Shown here piece by piece: positions 8,385-16,520 of a stretch of DNA of 64,000 nt (its first letter is position 1; every line of letters begins with the position of its first letter). The notes under the pieces were generated by a model. It was given only the letters and a program-made list of their open reading frames with translations. It ran no database searches and had not been told where the DNA came from. The stretch is from assembly GCF_024594815.1 (NCBI RefSeq), contig NZ_JANJOU010000008.1:124001-188000 (forward strand). The letters are read 5' to 3'. The stretch is from Roseomonas populi (GTDB lineage: Bacteria > Pseudomonadota > Alphaproteobacteria > Acetobacterales > Acetobacteraceae). The translations under genes and the position numbers were made by a program.

Positions 8385-9350
8385 ATGATCTCCCGGCGCA
8401 CTCTCCTTGCCGCATCCATGATTCCGACCAGCGGAGCCACCCTGGCCGGCGCTCGCTTCTCCAGCCCACCGGACCTTCGCCTCTTCGTTCCCGCCGCCCC
8501 CGGTGGCGGCTGGGACGGCACGGCGCGGGCCGCTGAGAAGGTTCTGCGCGAAACGCGGGCCGCCTCCTCCCTCCAGTTCGAGAATGTTCCCGGCGCGGGC
8601 GGCACGGTCGGCCTGCCACGCTTTGTTGGCATGCGCGGGCGCCGCAACCTGCTGATGGTCAGCGGCCTCACCATGATCAGTTCGGCCATCACCAACAAAA
8701 GTCCGATCGCCGTCTCGCAGCTCACGCCGGTTGCGCGGCTGATCGGCGAGGTGCACGTCCTCGTCGTGCCGGCGGAAAGTCCCATCCGCACCTTGTCCGA
8801 TTTCGTCGCGGCCTTCCGGGCGGACCCGAAAGGCATGTCGGTGGCCGGCGGCTCCGCCGGGGGAACGGACCACATGCTGCTCGGGATCATGGGCAGCGCC
8901 CTCGGGATCCCCGCAACCCAGCTCTCCTACGTCGCCTTCTCCGGCGGGGGTCCGGCGGTCACTGCCATCATCGGCGGGCAGGTCAAGGCCGGTATCAGCA
9001 ACTGGAGCGAGTTCGAGCCGCACGTCGCGAGCGGCCGAATGCGCGCCATCGCCCTCTCCGGCACGGAGCGCCTGCCGGATGTGGATGTGCCGACCATGCG
9101 CGAGGGCGGGCTGGATGCCGTGCTCTACAATTGGCGCGGCGTCTGGGCTCCGCCGGGCATTCCGGAGGAGCATCGGGAGCAGCTCGCCTCCCTCATGGAG
9201 GACTTGGTGCGCTCCGAGGAATGGAAGCGCGAGTGCAAGAACCGCGGCTGGCAGGAGCTCTACATGCCGCCGGCAGAGTTCGCAGCGTTCCTGAAGGCCG
9301 AGACAGGCTCTATCGAGGGAGTCCTCAGGCAGCTCGGCCTGGCGGGGTAA
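8385..9350 (+). CDS. TctC-like tricarboxylate receptor
   Basis: 321 aa with AGGAAG upstream. The signal starts MISRRTLLAAS. The motif LRLFVPAAPGGGWDGTARA is the form seen in genuine TctC (tricarboxylate) receptors rather than the usual Bug VPFAPGG. Further matches are VPGAGGTVGLPRFV and FSGGGPAVTAIIGGQVKAG. It probably binds citrate-like tri- or dicarboxylates in the periplasm; no TctA/TctB partner is nearby. Its last 26 bp overlap the convergent GntR gene. The association with an aconitase homologue a few genes away supports a tricarboxylate ligand, which remains inference. Confidence 0.9.
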   Translation: MISRRTLLAASMIPTSGATLAGARFSSPPDLRLFVPAAPGGGWDGTARAAEKVLRETRAASSLQFENVPGAGGTVGLPRFVGMRGRRNLLMVSGLTMISSAITNKSPIAVSQLTPVARLIGEVHVLVVPAESPIRTLSDFVAAFRADPKGMSVAGGSAGGTDHMLLGIMGSALGIPATQLSYVAFSGGGPAVTAIIGGQVKAGISNWSEFEPHVASGRMRAIALSGTERLPDVDVPTMREGGLDAVLYNWRGVWAPPGIPEEHREQLASLMEDLVRSEEWKRECKNRGWQELYMPPAEFAAFLKAETGSIEGVLRQLGLAG

Positions 9351-10293
9351 GGCCACTCGCTTCCTGCGCGGCCGAAGTCAGCCCTTCCAGCTTCAGCCGC
9401 GCATCGGCGAGCAGCCGCGCCTTCGAGGCGCGGCCCGCATCGAGGTGCCGCAGGAGCAACGCGGCGGCTTCCTCCCGATCCCCCGCCTCCAGCCGGTCGA
9501 GGATCGCCAGGTGCTCGGTGGATTGCGCGGCGAGCCGGCCGTGGTCCAGGGCGATCACGTAGCCGACCACGCGCCGCAGGCGGGTGATGCGAAGCGCCGC
9601 GTCGGCGAAGAAGCGGTTGTTGGACGCCTGCACGAGGGCGAGGTGGAAGCCTGAGTTCAGCTCAAACACCTCCCGCGGGCTCGCGACCTCGGCGCGCTCC
9701 AGCAGGTCGCGCTGTTCCCGCCGCAGCCGCGCGAGGGTGAGCGGGGGCAGATCGAAGGCAGGGTCCAGCAGGGCAGCCGGCTCGATCGCGCGGCGGAAGC
9801 GGTAGGATTCATCGTAGCTCTCCGGGCCGTCGATGAGCGAGAGGAAGCGCCACGTCCCGGAGGGCGCGCGCTCCACCCAGCCCTCTCCCATGGCCTGGAG
9901 AAGGGCGCGATGGACCGGGCCGCGGGGGATCTCGTAGCGGCGCACCAGGTCCGCTTCTCCCACCACGTCCGGCAGGATCCCGGCCAGCCGGTCCGCCGCG
10001 AGGCGCCAGTAGGCGCGTTCTACGGCATCCGCCTCGGCGTCGGTACTCCCGATCTCCTCCCCCACCGCTGGCAGGTGGCGCAGGACCAGCCGCCCGTTCT
10101 CCTGCCGTGTCACCACTTCCGCTTCCAGCAGAAGCTGGAGTGCGCCACGAACGGGAGAGCGCGAAGTACCAAGGCGCCCGGCCAAGTCGTTCTCGCTCAG
10201 CCTCTCGCCCGGCTGGGCGGCCGAGGCGCGCAGCTGCTCCACGATGGCGCGGGCGAGTTCGCGGTGCAGGATGGCGGCGGGCGGGCGTGGCAT
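9325..10293 (-). CDS. GntR/FCD regulator with duplicated winged helix
   Basis: 322 aa. A GntR winged helix spans ~8-70 (HRELARAIVEQLRASAAQPG, then LSENDLAGRLGTSRSPVRGA). A second winged-helix-like segment at ~92-150 has a DNA-recognition helix pattern (DLVRRYEIPRGPVHRALLQA, then a GTWRF wing). Only then comes the helical FCD domain (~160-300; SGFHLALVQASNNRFF). Ordinary FCD regulators have one winged helix. It is the last gene of the leftward run acnA-like, Bug, lactonase, GntR (34-bp gap) and overlaps the convergent TctC gene end-to-end by 26 bp. The protein at 15351-16283 is a paralogue with the same architecture. Confidence 0.85.
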   Translation of the reverse strand: MPRPPAAILHRELARAIVEQLRASAAQPGERLSENDLAGRLGTSRSPVRGALQLLLEAEVVTRQENGRLVLRHLPAVGEEIGSTDAEADAVERAYWRLAADRLAGILPDVVGEADLVRRYEIPRGPVHRALLQAMGEGWVERAPSGTWRFLSLIDGPESYDESYRFRRAIEPAALLDPAFDLPPLTLARLRREQRDLLERAEVASPREVFELNSGFHLALVQASNNRFFADAALRITRLRRVVGYVIALDHGRLAAQSTEHLAILDRLEAGDREEAAALLLRHLDAGRASKARLLADARLKLEGLTSAAQEASGLTPPGRAA

Positions 10294-10327
10294 AGCCGTC
10301 GCAGCTTAGCCCAGGCCGCCGCGTCAG

Positions 10328-11401
10328 TCAGGCGGGCAGGAAGATGATGCAAACCGGGCTGCCTGTCCGCGCCGCCTCCCCGGCGGGGGCGAGCCGGCCG
10401 GTTTCCGGCGAGACCGAGAAGGCGGCGATGGCGTCGTCATCCTCGCTCGCCACGAAGAGAAAGCGCCCGGAAGGGTCGAGCGTGATGAAGCGCGGCGTGC
10501 GGCCGACCGAAACCCATTCGACGGGCGCGAGCCGCCCTGTCGCCTTCTCCACCGCGAAGACGCCGACGGAGTCATGGCCGCGATTGGAGGCATAGACGAA
10601 GCGGCCATCCGCCGAGACGGTGATCTCCGCGGCCCGGCTGTTGCCGGTGAAGCTGTCCGGGAGCGAGGGAAGCAGCTGGAACGGCTCCAGCGCTCCCGTG
10701 TCCGGGTCGTAGTGATAGGTGGTGATGGTGGAATCGAGCTCGTTCAGCACATGGGCGAGCCGCCCGCCGGGGTGCATCGCCACGTGTCGCGGCCCCGCAT
10801 TCTCCCGCGCGACGACGGAGCCTTGCCCGCTCGGCGCCAGCTTCCCCGCCGCAGGATCGAGCCGAAAAGCGAAAACCCGGTCCAGGCCCTTGTCGGGGAC
10901 GATGACGAAGCGGCCCTGGCGGTCGAACTCGGTCTGGTGCGGCTTGGCGAAGGGCTGCTCCACTTTGTGCGGCCCAGTCGCTCCCTCCAGCGCCACGAGG
11001 TCCGTCCGCTCGCTGAGATGCCCCGTTTCCCGGTCGATCCGGAGCACGGCGAGGGTGGAGGTGACGTGGTTGGGAACCACGATGAAGCGGTTGGTGGGGT
11101 CCACGGCGAGGTGGACGGGATTGCGCCCGCCGGTCGAAGCCGCGTTGAGGAAGGTGAGCCGCCCGCTCCCCGGCTCTACCCGGAAGGCACTGATCTCCTC
11201 CCGGTCGCCGTGCACGGCGTAGAGGAAGCGCCCCGTGCGGTCGAGCGCGAGGAAGGACGGGTTCACCAGCCCTTCCACGAGCTGCACATGCGTCCAGCGC
11301 CCGGACGACGCCTCCATCCGATAAACCTGGATGCCGTCACCGCGCGCGTTGCGCTCGCGCGTGGTGCGGCACCCGACATAGACGTGGTAGGCGTCGGTCA
11401 C
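10328..11401 (-). CDS. Lactonase-family seven-bladed beta-propeller protein
   Basis: 357 aa, GTG start. It belongs to the 6-phosphogluconolactonase (Pgl)/muconate-lactonizing-like propeller family. Repeated blades contain [PS]-x-F-[LI]-x-LDxxGRFLY-type motifs (ALDRTGRFLYAVHGD, AVDPTNRFIVVPNH, TVSADGRFVYASNRG, TLDPSGRFLFVASED). No signal peptide is visible, so it is probably cytoplasmic. Family members hydrolyse sugar lactones or cyclise carboxymuconates. With an aconitase homologue and carboxylate receptors in the same operon, a role in ring-opening of a lactone intermediate is plausible. It lies 31 bp after the Bug gene. Confidence 0.85.
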   Translation of the reverse strand: MTDAYHVYVGCRTTRERNARGDGIQVYRMEASSGRWTHVQLVEGLVNPSFLALDRTGRFLYAVHGDREEISAFRVEPGSGRLTFLNAASTGGRNPVHLAVDPTNRFIVVPNHVTSTLAVLRIDRETGHLSERTDLVALEGATGPHKVEQPFAKPHQTEFDRQGRFVIVPDKGLDRVFAFRLDPAAGKLAPSGQGSVVARENAGPRHVAMHPGGRLAHVLNELDSTITTYHYDPDTGALEPFQLLPSLPDSFTGNSRAAEITVSADGRFVYASNRGHDSVGVFAVEKATGRLAPVEWVSVGRTPRFITLDPSGRFLFVASEDDDAIAAFSVSPETGRLAPAGEAARTGSPVCIIFLPA

Positions 11402-11432
11402 TGGGCGGCCCTGCTCCGGTGTTGGGGGCGGA

Positions 11433-12425
11433 TCACAGCTCGGCCGTGATGCCGGCCTCCTCGATGATGTGCGTGAAGCGGCGTGTCTCCTCCGCCACGA
11501 AGGGGCGGAACTCGGCGGCTGGCATGGCGCGCGGGATGGCGCCCTGCTCCTCCAGCTTCGCGCGCAGGCCCGGGTCGCGCAGCGCGGCGGCGACGGCGCT
11601 GCCCAGGCGCGCCACCACCGGCTCCGGCGTGCGGGCCGGGGCGAAGAGGCCGAACCAGTTCAGCAGCTCGTAGCCCTCCAGGCCCGGCCCTTCGGAGAGC
11701 GACGGACAGTCCGGCAGCTGCGGCATTCGCTCCTTCGAGGTGACGCCGATCGCGCGCAGCTTGCCGTCGCGGATCAGTGGCAGCGCAGGGCCAAGGGAGG
11801 AGAAGTTCAGCGTCACCCGGCCGGAGGCCACGTCGGTCAGCGCGGGCGCCGCGCCGCGATAGGGGACATGCAGCAGGTCGATCCCGGCCATCCGGTTCAG
11901 CAGCTCCCCCGCCAGGTGCTGCGGGTTGCCGATGCCGGAGGACGCGTAGCTGAGCTTGCCCGGATTGGCCTTGGCATAGGCGACAAGGGTGGCCGGGTCC
12001 CGCACCGGCACGTTTGGTGCCGCCACCAGCACGTTGGGCACGGTGGCGACAAGCGAGACCGGCACCAGGTCCCGTGCCGGATCATAGGGCATCTTGCCCT
12101 TGAGCAGGGCGGGGTTGGCGGCGATCTCGCCGGCGGCCGCCATCAGCAGGGTGTAGCCGTCCGCCGGCGCGCGCGCGACCGTCTGGGCACCGATCATGGC
12201 GCTGGCGCCCGGGCGGTTCTCCACGATCGGGACCTGCCCCAGCGCGCTTCGCATGGCCTCGCCGACCAGCCGCGCGACGATGTCGACGCCGCCACCCGGC
12301 GCGTAGCCGACGACGAGCTTGATCGGGCGATCGGGATAGCCGCCCTGCGCCCGGGCGCTCCGTACCGCCAGGGGCACGAGGGAGGCGGCCAGCGATGCGC
12401 CGAGCAGCGCGCGCTTCTGGATCAT
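11433..12425 (-). CDS. Bug-family solute receptor
   Basis: 330 aa from the ATG at 12425, which sits about 9 nt after GGAGGA. The in-frame ATG three codons earlier (12434) is too close to that site. The signal peptide MIQKRALLGASLAASLVP ends near ARA. Signatures are YPDRPIKLVVGYAPGGGVDIVARLV, VENRPGASAMIGAQTVARA, LSYASSGIGNPQHLAGE and HVPYRGAAPAL. It is a periplasmic carboxylate-binding protein. It is the second gene of the operon headed by the aconitase homologue (58-bp gap), so it probably supplies that pathway's substrate. Confidence 0.92.
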   Translation of the reverse strand: MIQKRALLGASLAASLVPLAVRSARAQGGYPDRPIKLVVGYAPGGGVDIVARLVGEAMRSALGQVPIVENRPGASAMIGAQTVARAPADGYTLLMAAAGEIAANPALLKGKMPYDPARDLVPVSLVATVPNVLVAAPNVPVRDPATLVAYAKANPGKLSYASSGIGNPQHLAGELLNRMAGIDLLHVPYRGAAPALTDVASGRVTLNFSSLGPALPLIRDGKLRAIGVTSKERMPQLPDCPSLSEGPGLEGYELLNWFGLFAPARTPEPVVARLGSAVAAALRDPGLRAKLEEQGAIPRAMPAAEFRPFVAEETRRFTHIIEEAGITAEL

Positions 12426-12492
12426 CGGGAACATTCCTCCTGCGGCCGTGCTTTCCGCCGGCCTTCTTGTCTGAACCGGGCCGGGCGGCGCC

Positions 12493-15150
12493 TCAGGCGG
12501 GCGCGGCCGCCCTCTCCCCCGTCGCCACGAGGGCGCGGCGCAGGATCGTCGGGATCATGCCCCCCGCCTGGATGAGGCGGACCTCGCGCGCCGTATCGAG
12601 GAGCGCCGTGGCGACGCCTTGCAGGGCGGTTCCATCGGCCCGCCGCAGCGTGACCGGCACCTCGGCACGGGGCGTCAGCGCCGCGGGATTCCAGGTGATC
12701 TCAAGCACCTCGCTCGGCCGCAGGCCCAGTGCGTCGAAGCGCCATCCCTCCGGCATGCGCAGCGGCAGCACGCCCATGCCGACGAGGTTGGAGCGGTGGA
12801 TGCGCTCGAAGCTGTTTGCCAGCACTGCCCGCGCTCCGAGGAGCTGCGCGCCCTTGGCCGCCCAGTCGCGCGAGGAACCGGTGCCGTAGCGCTCGCCGGC
12901 GACGATCACTACCGGCAGCCCGGCCTCAGCGTAGCGCGCCGCGGCGCGCCACGCGGGCAGCACCTCGCCCGTGGGGGCGAACACCGTCTGCCCGGCCGGG
13001 AAGCCCGGTGCGAGGTGGTTGACGGCGGCCTTGTTCGTGAACAGCCCGCGCAGCATCACCTCCCAGTTGCCGCGGCGGGAGGCGTAAACGTTCAGGTCGC
13101 GCGGATCCTCCCCACGCTCCACCAGCCAGATGGTGGCGTCGCTGCGGGCCGGGATGGCGCCGGCGGGGGAGATGTGGTCGGTGGTCATGTCGTCGCCCAG
13201 CACCAGCAACGGGTGCGCGGCCAGCACGCCCACTTCCTGCCTATCCGGCCCGAAGGACACGAAGGGCGGCGGGCGCAGGTAGGTGGAGGCAGGATCCCAG
13301 GGGAAGAGCGGCGTGGCCGGAGCTTCCAGCGCGGCCCAGGCGGGGGAGAGGTCGGCAGCCTCTCCCGCCGCCGCGATGTCGGCCGGGTCGCTCGCCGCTG
13401 CCACAGCGGCCTCGATCTCCGCCGCGTGCGGCCACAGATCCGTCAGGTGGACGGGGCGGCCGTCCGGGGCGGCACCCAATGGGTCGCGCGTGATGTCGAG
13501 CCCCGCGCGCCCCGCTACGGCGTAGGCGACCACCATGGGCGGGGAGGCGAGCAGGGCAGATTCGATCTGCGCGTGTACCCGCCCCGGGAAGTTGCGGTTG
13601 CCCGAGAGCACGGCGATGGGCCGGAGGCCGGCCCCTTCCACTGCTTGCGCCACCGCCGGCAGCAGCGGGCCCGAGTTGCCGATGCAGGTCGCGCAGCCAT
13701 AGCCGGCGATCCCGAAGCCGAGCGCCTCCAGGTCCTCCAGCAGGCCCACGCGCTGCAGCCGCCGCTCCGCGCTGGGCGAGCCGGGCGTCAGCGACGTCTT
13801 CACCCAGGGCGGCACGGAAAGGCCGAGCGCACGGGCCTTGCGCGCCACCAGCCCCGCCGCGACGAGCAGGCCGAGATCGGTCGTGTTGGTGCAGGACGTG
13901 ATGGCCGCGATCGCCACCGCGTCGGAGGGAATCCCCCCCTCCCCAGCCGCGGCGATGCGGGTTCCTGCCGCCTGCAACGCGGCCGGCACCTCCGCGGGCG
14001 CCAGCCGGTCCTGCGGCCGGCGCGGCCCGGCGAGGGATGGCCGGAGGGAGGAGAGATCCAGCTCCAGCACGTCCGTGTAGCGCGGGGCGTTGTCCGGGTC
14101 GTGCCAGAGGCCCTGCGCCCGTGCGTAGGCCTCCACCAGCGCGACCTGCGCCGCTTCGCGCCCTGTCACCCGCAGGTAGTCCAGCGTGTGGGCGTCGATC
14201 GGGAACATGCCGGTGGTGGCGCCGTATTCAGGCGCCATGTTGGACACCACGGCGCGCTGCCCGGCGGTGAGGGTCCCAACACCCGGGCCGAAGAACTCCA
14301 CGAACTCGCCCGCGATGCCGTAGCCCCTCAGCATCTGCGTGACAGCGAGCGCCATGTCCGTCGCGAAACTCCCTTCCGGCAAGGCCCCGGACAGGCGCAC
14401 GCCGATCACCTCCGGCACGCGCAGCGAGACGGGCACGTCGAACATCACGCCCTCGGCCTCGATCCCGCCGACGCCCCAGCCCAGCACGCCGATGCCGTTC
14501 ACCATCGGCGTATGACTGTCCGTGCCCACCAGCGTGTCCGGCACGGCCCAGGGTTCGCCGTCGTGAATTTCCGTCGCAACCACGGTCGCGAGGCGCTCCA
14601 GGTTGATCGTGTGCATGATGCCGGTGCCCGGCGGGAAGACGCGGAAGCCGCTGACCGCCCCGGCGGCCCACTTCATGAAGCGGTAGCGCTCCGCATTCCG
14701 GGCCATCTCGTTCGCCATGTTCGTCCGCAGCGCGCCGGGAATGGCGGAGACGTCGACCGGCAATGAGTGGTCGGTGGAGGTGGCGACCGGCACGGCGGGG
14801 TTCAGCCGGCCGGGATCGCCCCCGGCGCGAGCCAGCACGTCCCGCATGGCGGCGATGTCCACCAGTGCTGGGCCGCAGGTTGTGTCGTGCATGAGAATGC
14901 GGGCGGGGGCGAAGGGAATTTCCGCTTCCGAGCGGCCCGTCTCCAGCCAAGCCATCAGGGCGGCCCGCCCGGCGTCCCGCACATCGGCCTCGGGCTGGCG
15001 CAGCACATTCTCGAGCAGAACGCGCAGGCACCAGGGAAGCCGGGCCAACATCCCGGCACCGCCTGCGGCGGCGGGCAGATCAACGATTCGACGCTGGCCG
15101 AAGGGCCCCACCAGCTTGCGGGTGGGAGGGACGGAACCGGTCCAAGACAT
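12493..15150 (-). CDS. Aconitase (AcnA/IRP family) homologue with modified substrate pocket
   Basis: 885 aa, full length for AcnA. The [4Fe-4S] ligands are Cys420 (AITSCTNTTD), Cys486 and Cys489 (GYGCATCIGNSG). The C-terminal swivel domain has GDDMTTDHISPAG and RYGTGSSRDWAAKGA. In canonical AcnA/IRP1 the N-terminal segment reads L-x-Q-D-F-T-G-V-P; here residues 86-94 read LMHDTTCGP, so the active-site Gln is His88. That, and its place in an operon with a Bug receptor, a lactonase and a GntR regulator, argue for a hydratase/isomerase acting on a citrate analogue in catabolism rather than the TCA-cycle enzyme. An AT-rich promoter region with a palindrome lies just upstream. Confidence 0.88.
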   Translation of the reverse strand: MSWTGSVPPTRKLVGPFGQRRIVDLPAAAGGAGMLARLPWCLRVLLENVLRQPEADVRDAGRAALMAWLETGRSEAEIPFAPARILMHDTTCGPALVDIAAMRDVLARAGGDPGRLNPAVPVATSTDHSLPVDVSAIPGALRTNMANEMARNAERYRFMKWAAGAVSGFRVFPPGTGIMHTINLERLATVVATEIHDGEPWAVPDTLVGTDSHTPMVNGIGVLGWGVGGIEAEGVMFDVPVSLRVPEVIGVRLSGALPEGSFATDMALAVTQMLRGYGIAGEFVEFFGPGVGTLTAGQRAVVSNMAPEYGATTGMFPIDAHTLDYLRVTGREAAQVALVEAYARAQGLWHDPDNAPRYTDVLELDLSSLRPSLAGPRRPQDRLAPAEVPAALQAAGTRIAAAGEGGIPSDAVAIAAITSCTNTTDLGLLVAAGLVARKARALGLSVPPWVKTSLTPGSPSAERRLQRVGLLEDLEALGFGIAGYGCATCIGNSGPLLPAVAQAVEGAGLRPIAVLSGNRNFPGRVHAQIESALLASPPMVVAYAVAGRAGLDITRDPLGAAPDGRPVHLTDLWPHAAEIEAAVAAASDPADIAAAGEAADLSPAWAALEAPATPLFPWDPASTYLRPPPFVSFGPDRQEVGVLAAHPLLVLGDDMTTDHISPAGAIPARSDATIWLVERGEDPRDLNVYASRRGNWEVMLRGLFTNKAAVNHLAPGFPAGQTVFAPTGEVLPAWRAAARYAEAGLPVVIVAGERYGTGSSRDWAAKGAQLLGARAVLANSFERIHRSNLVGMGVLPLRMPEGWRFDALGLRPSEVLEITWNPAALTPRAEVPVTLRRADGTALQGVATALLDTAREVRLIQAGGMIPTILRRALVATGERAAAPA

Positions 15151-15184
15151 GACTTCCCGAGCGCTCCCGATCTGCCCTGGCCGT

Positions 15185-15206
15185 ATTTGTATTATATAAG
15201 CTTATA
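15185..15206. promoter_or_regulatory. Promoter/operator of the aconitase-like operon
   Basis: A sharply AT-rich island in the 200-bp gap between the aconitase-like gene and the upstream GntR gene. ATTTGTATTA (15185-15194) abuts the perfect palindrome TATAAGCTTATA (15195-15206). On the leftward strand TATAAT occurs at 15191-15196, about 40 nt from the start codon, and would serve as a -10 box. The palindrome would then sit in the -10/-35 spacer, a typical repressor position. No good -35 hexamer is seen. The 10-mer recurs at 8349-8358. Confidence 0.5.
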
Positions 15207-15350
15207 AGACCGCAAGGGAGATCTGTGACCCGGCAAACTGATCTTCCAGTTCTTGGAGAGGTGATACGGCATGCGGTCGGCCCAGGCGCGCGATCGAGGC
15301 CTGAGGGTCGCGAAACGCGAGAAGGACCTTCCCCGGCCGGGGGCGTGGCC

Positions 15351-16283
15351 TCAGCCCTCCGGATGCGACTTCGCTTCCAGAAGGGGGCGGACGGCGGACA
15401 GCTTCTCCATCACGCCCTGCAGATGCGCCCGCAGCAGCGCCGCCGCCTCGGCCTGGGCACCTCTTTCGAGAGTGGCGAGAAGCTCGAGATGCTCCGCCGC
15501 CTGCTGCCGGTACCGGCTGCGATCGGCCAGCGAGCGATAGACGAGAAGGCGCCGGATCCGGTTCACCCGCTTCAGAGTGTCCAGAAAGAACGGATTGCCC
15601 GAGGCGCCGACGATGGCTTCATGGAAGCGCACGCCACGCTCGTAGAGCGTGTCGGCGCTGGCCGTCTCGATTTCCCCGTCGAGCATCCGCAGCTCCACTT
15701 CGCGGCACTGGCGCAGCAGGTTCCCGTCCAGGCGGTAGCCCGGCTCCAGCAGGCTCGCCGGCTCGATGGCCAGGCGGAGCCTGTAGCTCTGCTCCAGGGC
15801 CGCGGGGGTGGTAAGCACCGCGGAGAAGCGCCAGCCATAGCCCGGGCGCCGTTCCGCCCAGCCCTCCCCCGCCATCCGGTTGAGGAGCTGTGCCAACTGG
15901 CCCCGCCCCAGCCCGTAGCGGTCCCGCATGGCTTGTTCTGAGATGTGCTCGGGCAGGGCCCCGCTCAGGCGGTCCTCGGCGATGCGGAAATAGGCCGATG
16001 CGAGGTCGCCGCCGCCGCGTTCCGCGCGAAAGCTGGCGGCATGGCACGGCCCGTCGGTGGCGACGCTGAAGCCCCGGCCGGGGTCCGCGGTCAGTAGGCC
16101 GCGCTCCGCCAGGATTCGCATCGCCTGCCCGATCGGGAAGCGGGAGATCCCCAGCCTGTCGGCGAGCCGCTGTGCGAGCAGGCGGTCCCCGGGCTTCAGG
16201 GTCCCCTCCGCGACCAGCGCGGCGATGGCCGCCGTCGCCTCCGTCACCACGCGCCCGGGCAGGCGCTTCGTCGCGTCGCTCAT
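15351..16283 (-). CDS. GntR/FCD regulator with duplicated winged helix (paralogue)
   Basis: 310 aa from the ATG at 16283 (MSDATKRLPG); longer upstream starts give an implausible low-complexity N-terminus. First winged helix at ~10-75 (LKPGDRLLAQRLADRLGISR, then a GLLTADPGRGFSV wing). Second winged-helix-like segment at ~95-155 (MRDRYGLGRGQLAQLLNRMA, GYGWRFS). FCD helical domain at ~165-300 (RFHEAIVGASGNPFFLDTL). It matches the 9325-10293 protein domain for domain. It lies upstream of the aconitase-like operon and divergent from the Bug/MBL/Ldh operon, so it probably controls one or both. Confidence 0.86.
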   Translation of the reverse strand: MSDATKRLPGRVVTEATAAIAALVAEGTLKPGDRLLAQRLADRLGISRFPIGQAMRILAERGLLTADPGRGFSVATDGPCHAASFRAERGGGDLASAYFRIAEDRLSGALPEHISEQAMRDRYGLGRGQLAQLLNRMAGEGWAERRPGYGWRFSAVLTTPAALEQSYRLRLAIEPASLLEPGYRLDGNLLRQCREVELRMLDGEIETASADTLYERGVRFHEAIVGASGNPFFLDTLKRVNRIRRLLVYRSLADRSRYRQQAAEHLELLATLERGAQAEAAALLRAHLQGVMEKLSAVRPLLEAKSHPEG

Positions 16284-16461
16284 CGGCTGAACCGGAACCG
16301 CTCCTTCGTGCCGGCTTCCTCTCCGGCCGGCGGCGTGAGTGCCTTCTCTCCCCATCCGGCAACCCTCCGCAAGACCGTGGGCGCAGGGCGGCCGGGCACG
16401 GTGCCGTCCTGGCCTGAGGAGTGCCGCCCGTGGCTGAGCGCCCCGGCAGGCATTCGATACT

Positions 16462-16485
16462 TGCATTTCTTGCGGCGTAAATGCA
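16462..16485. promoter_or_regulatory. Inverted repeat TGCATTT-N10-AAATGCA, candidate operator
   Basis: Perfect 7-bp arms at 16462-16468 and 16479-16485 separated by 10 bp. It lies in the 237-bp divergent spacer between the GntR gene (start 16283) and the Bug gene (start 16521). The spacing puts the half-sites about 17 bp centre to centre, suitable for a dimer with two recognition helices per subunit. Confidence 0.5.
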
Positions 16486-16520
16486 CAAATTCGGCAAGAG
16501 CAAAACGAGGAGGACGTGCC

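Noticed and set aside
12619-14766. Long open frame on the + strand opposite the aconitase-like gene (715 codons)
   Set aside because: It is antisense to a full-length conserved enzyme, has an Arg/Gly/His-rich composition typical of GC-rich shadow frames, and no ribosome-binding site.
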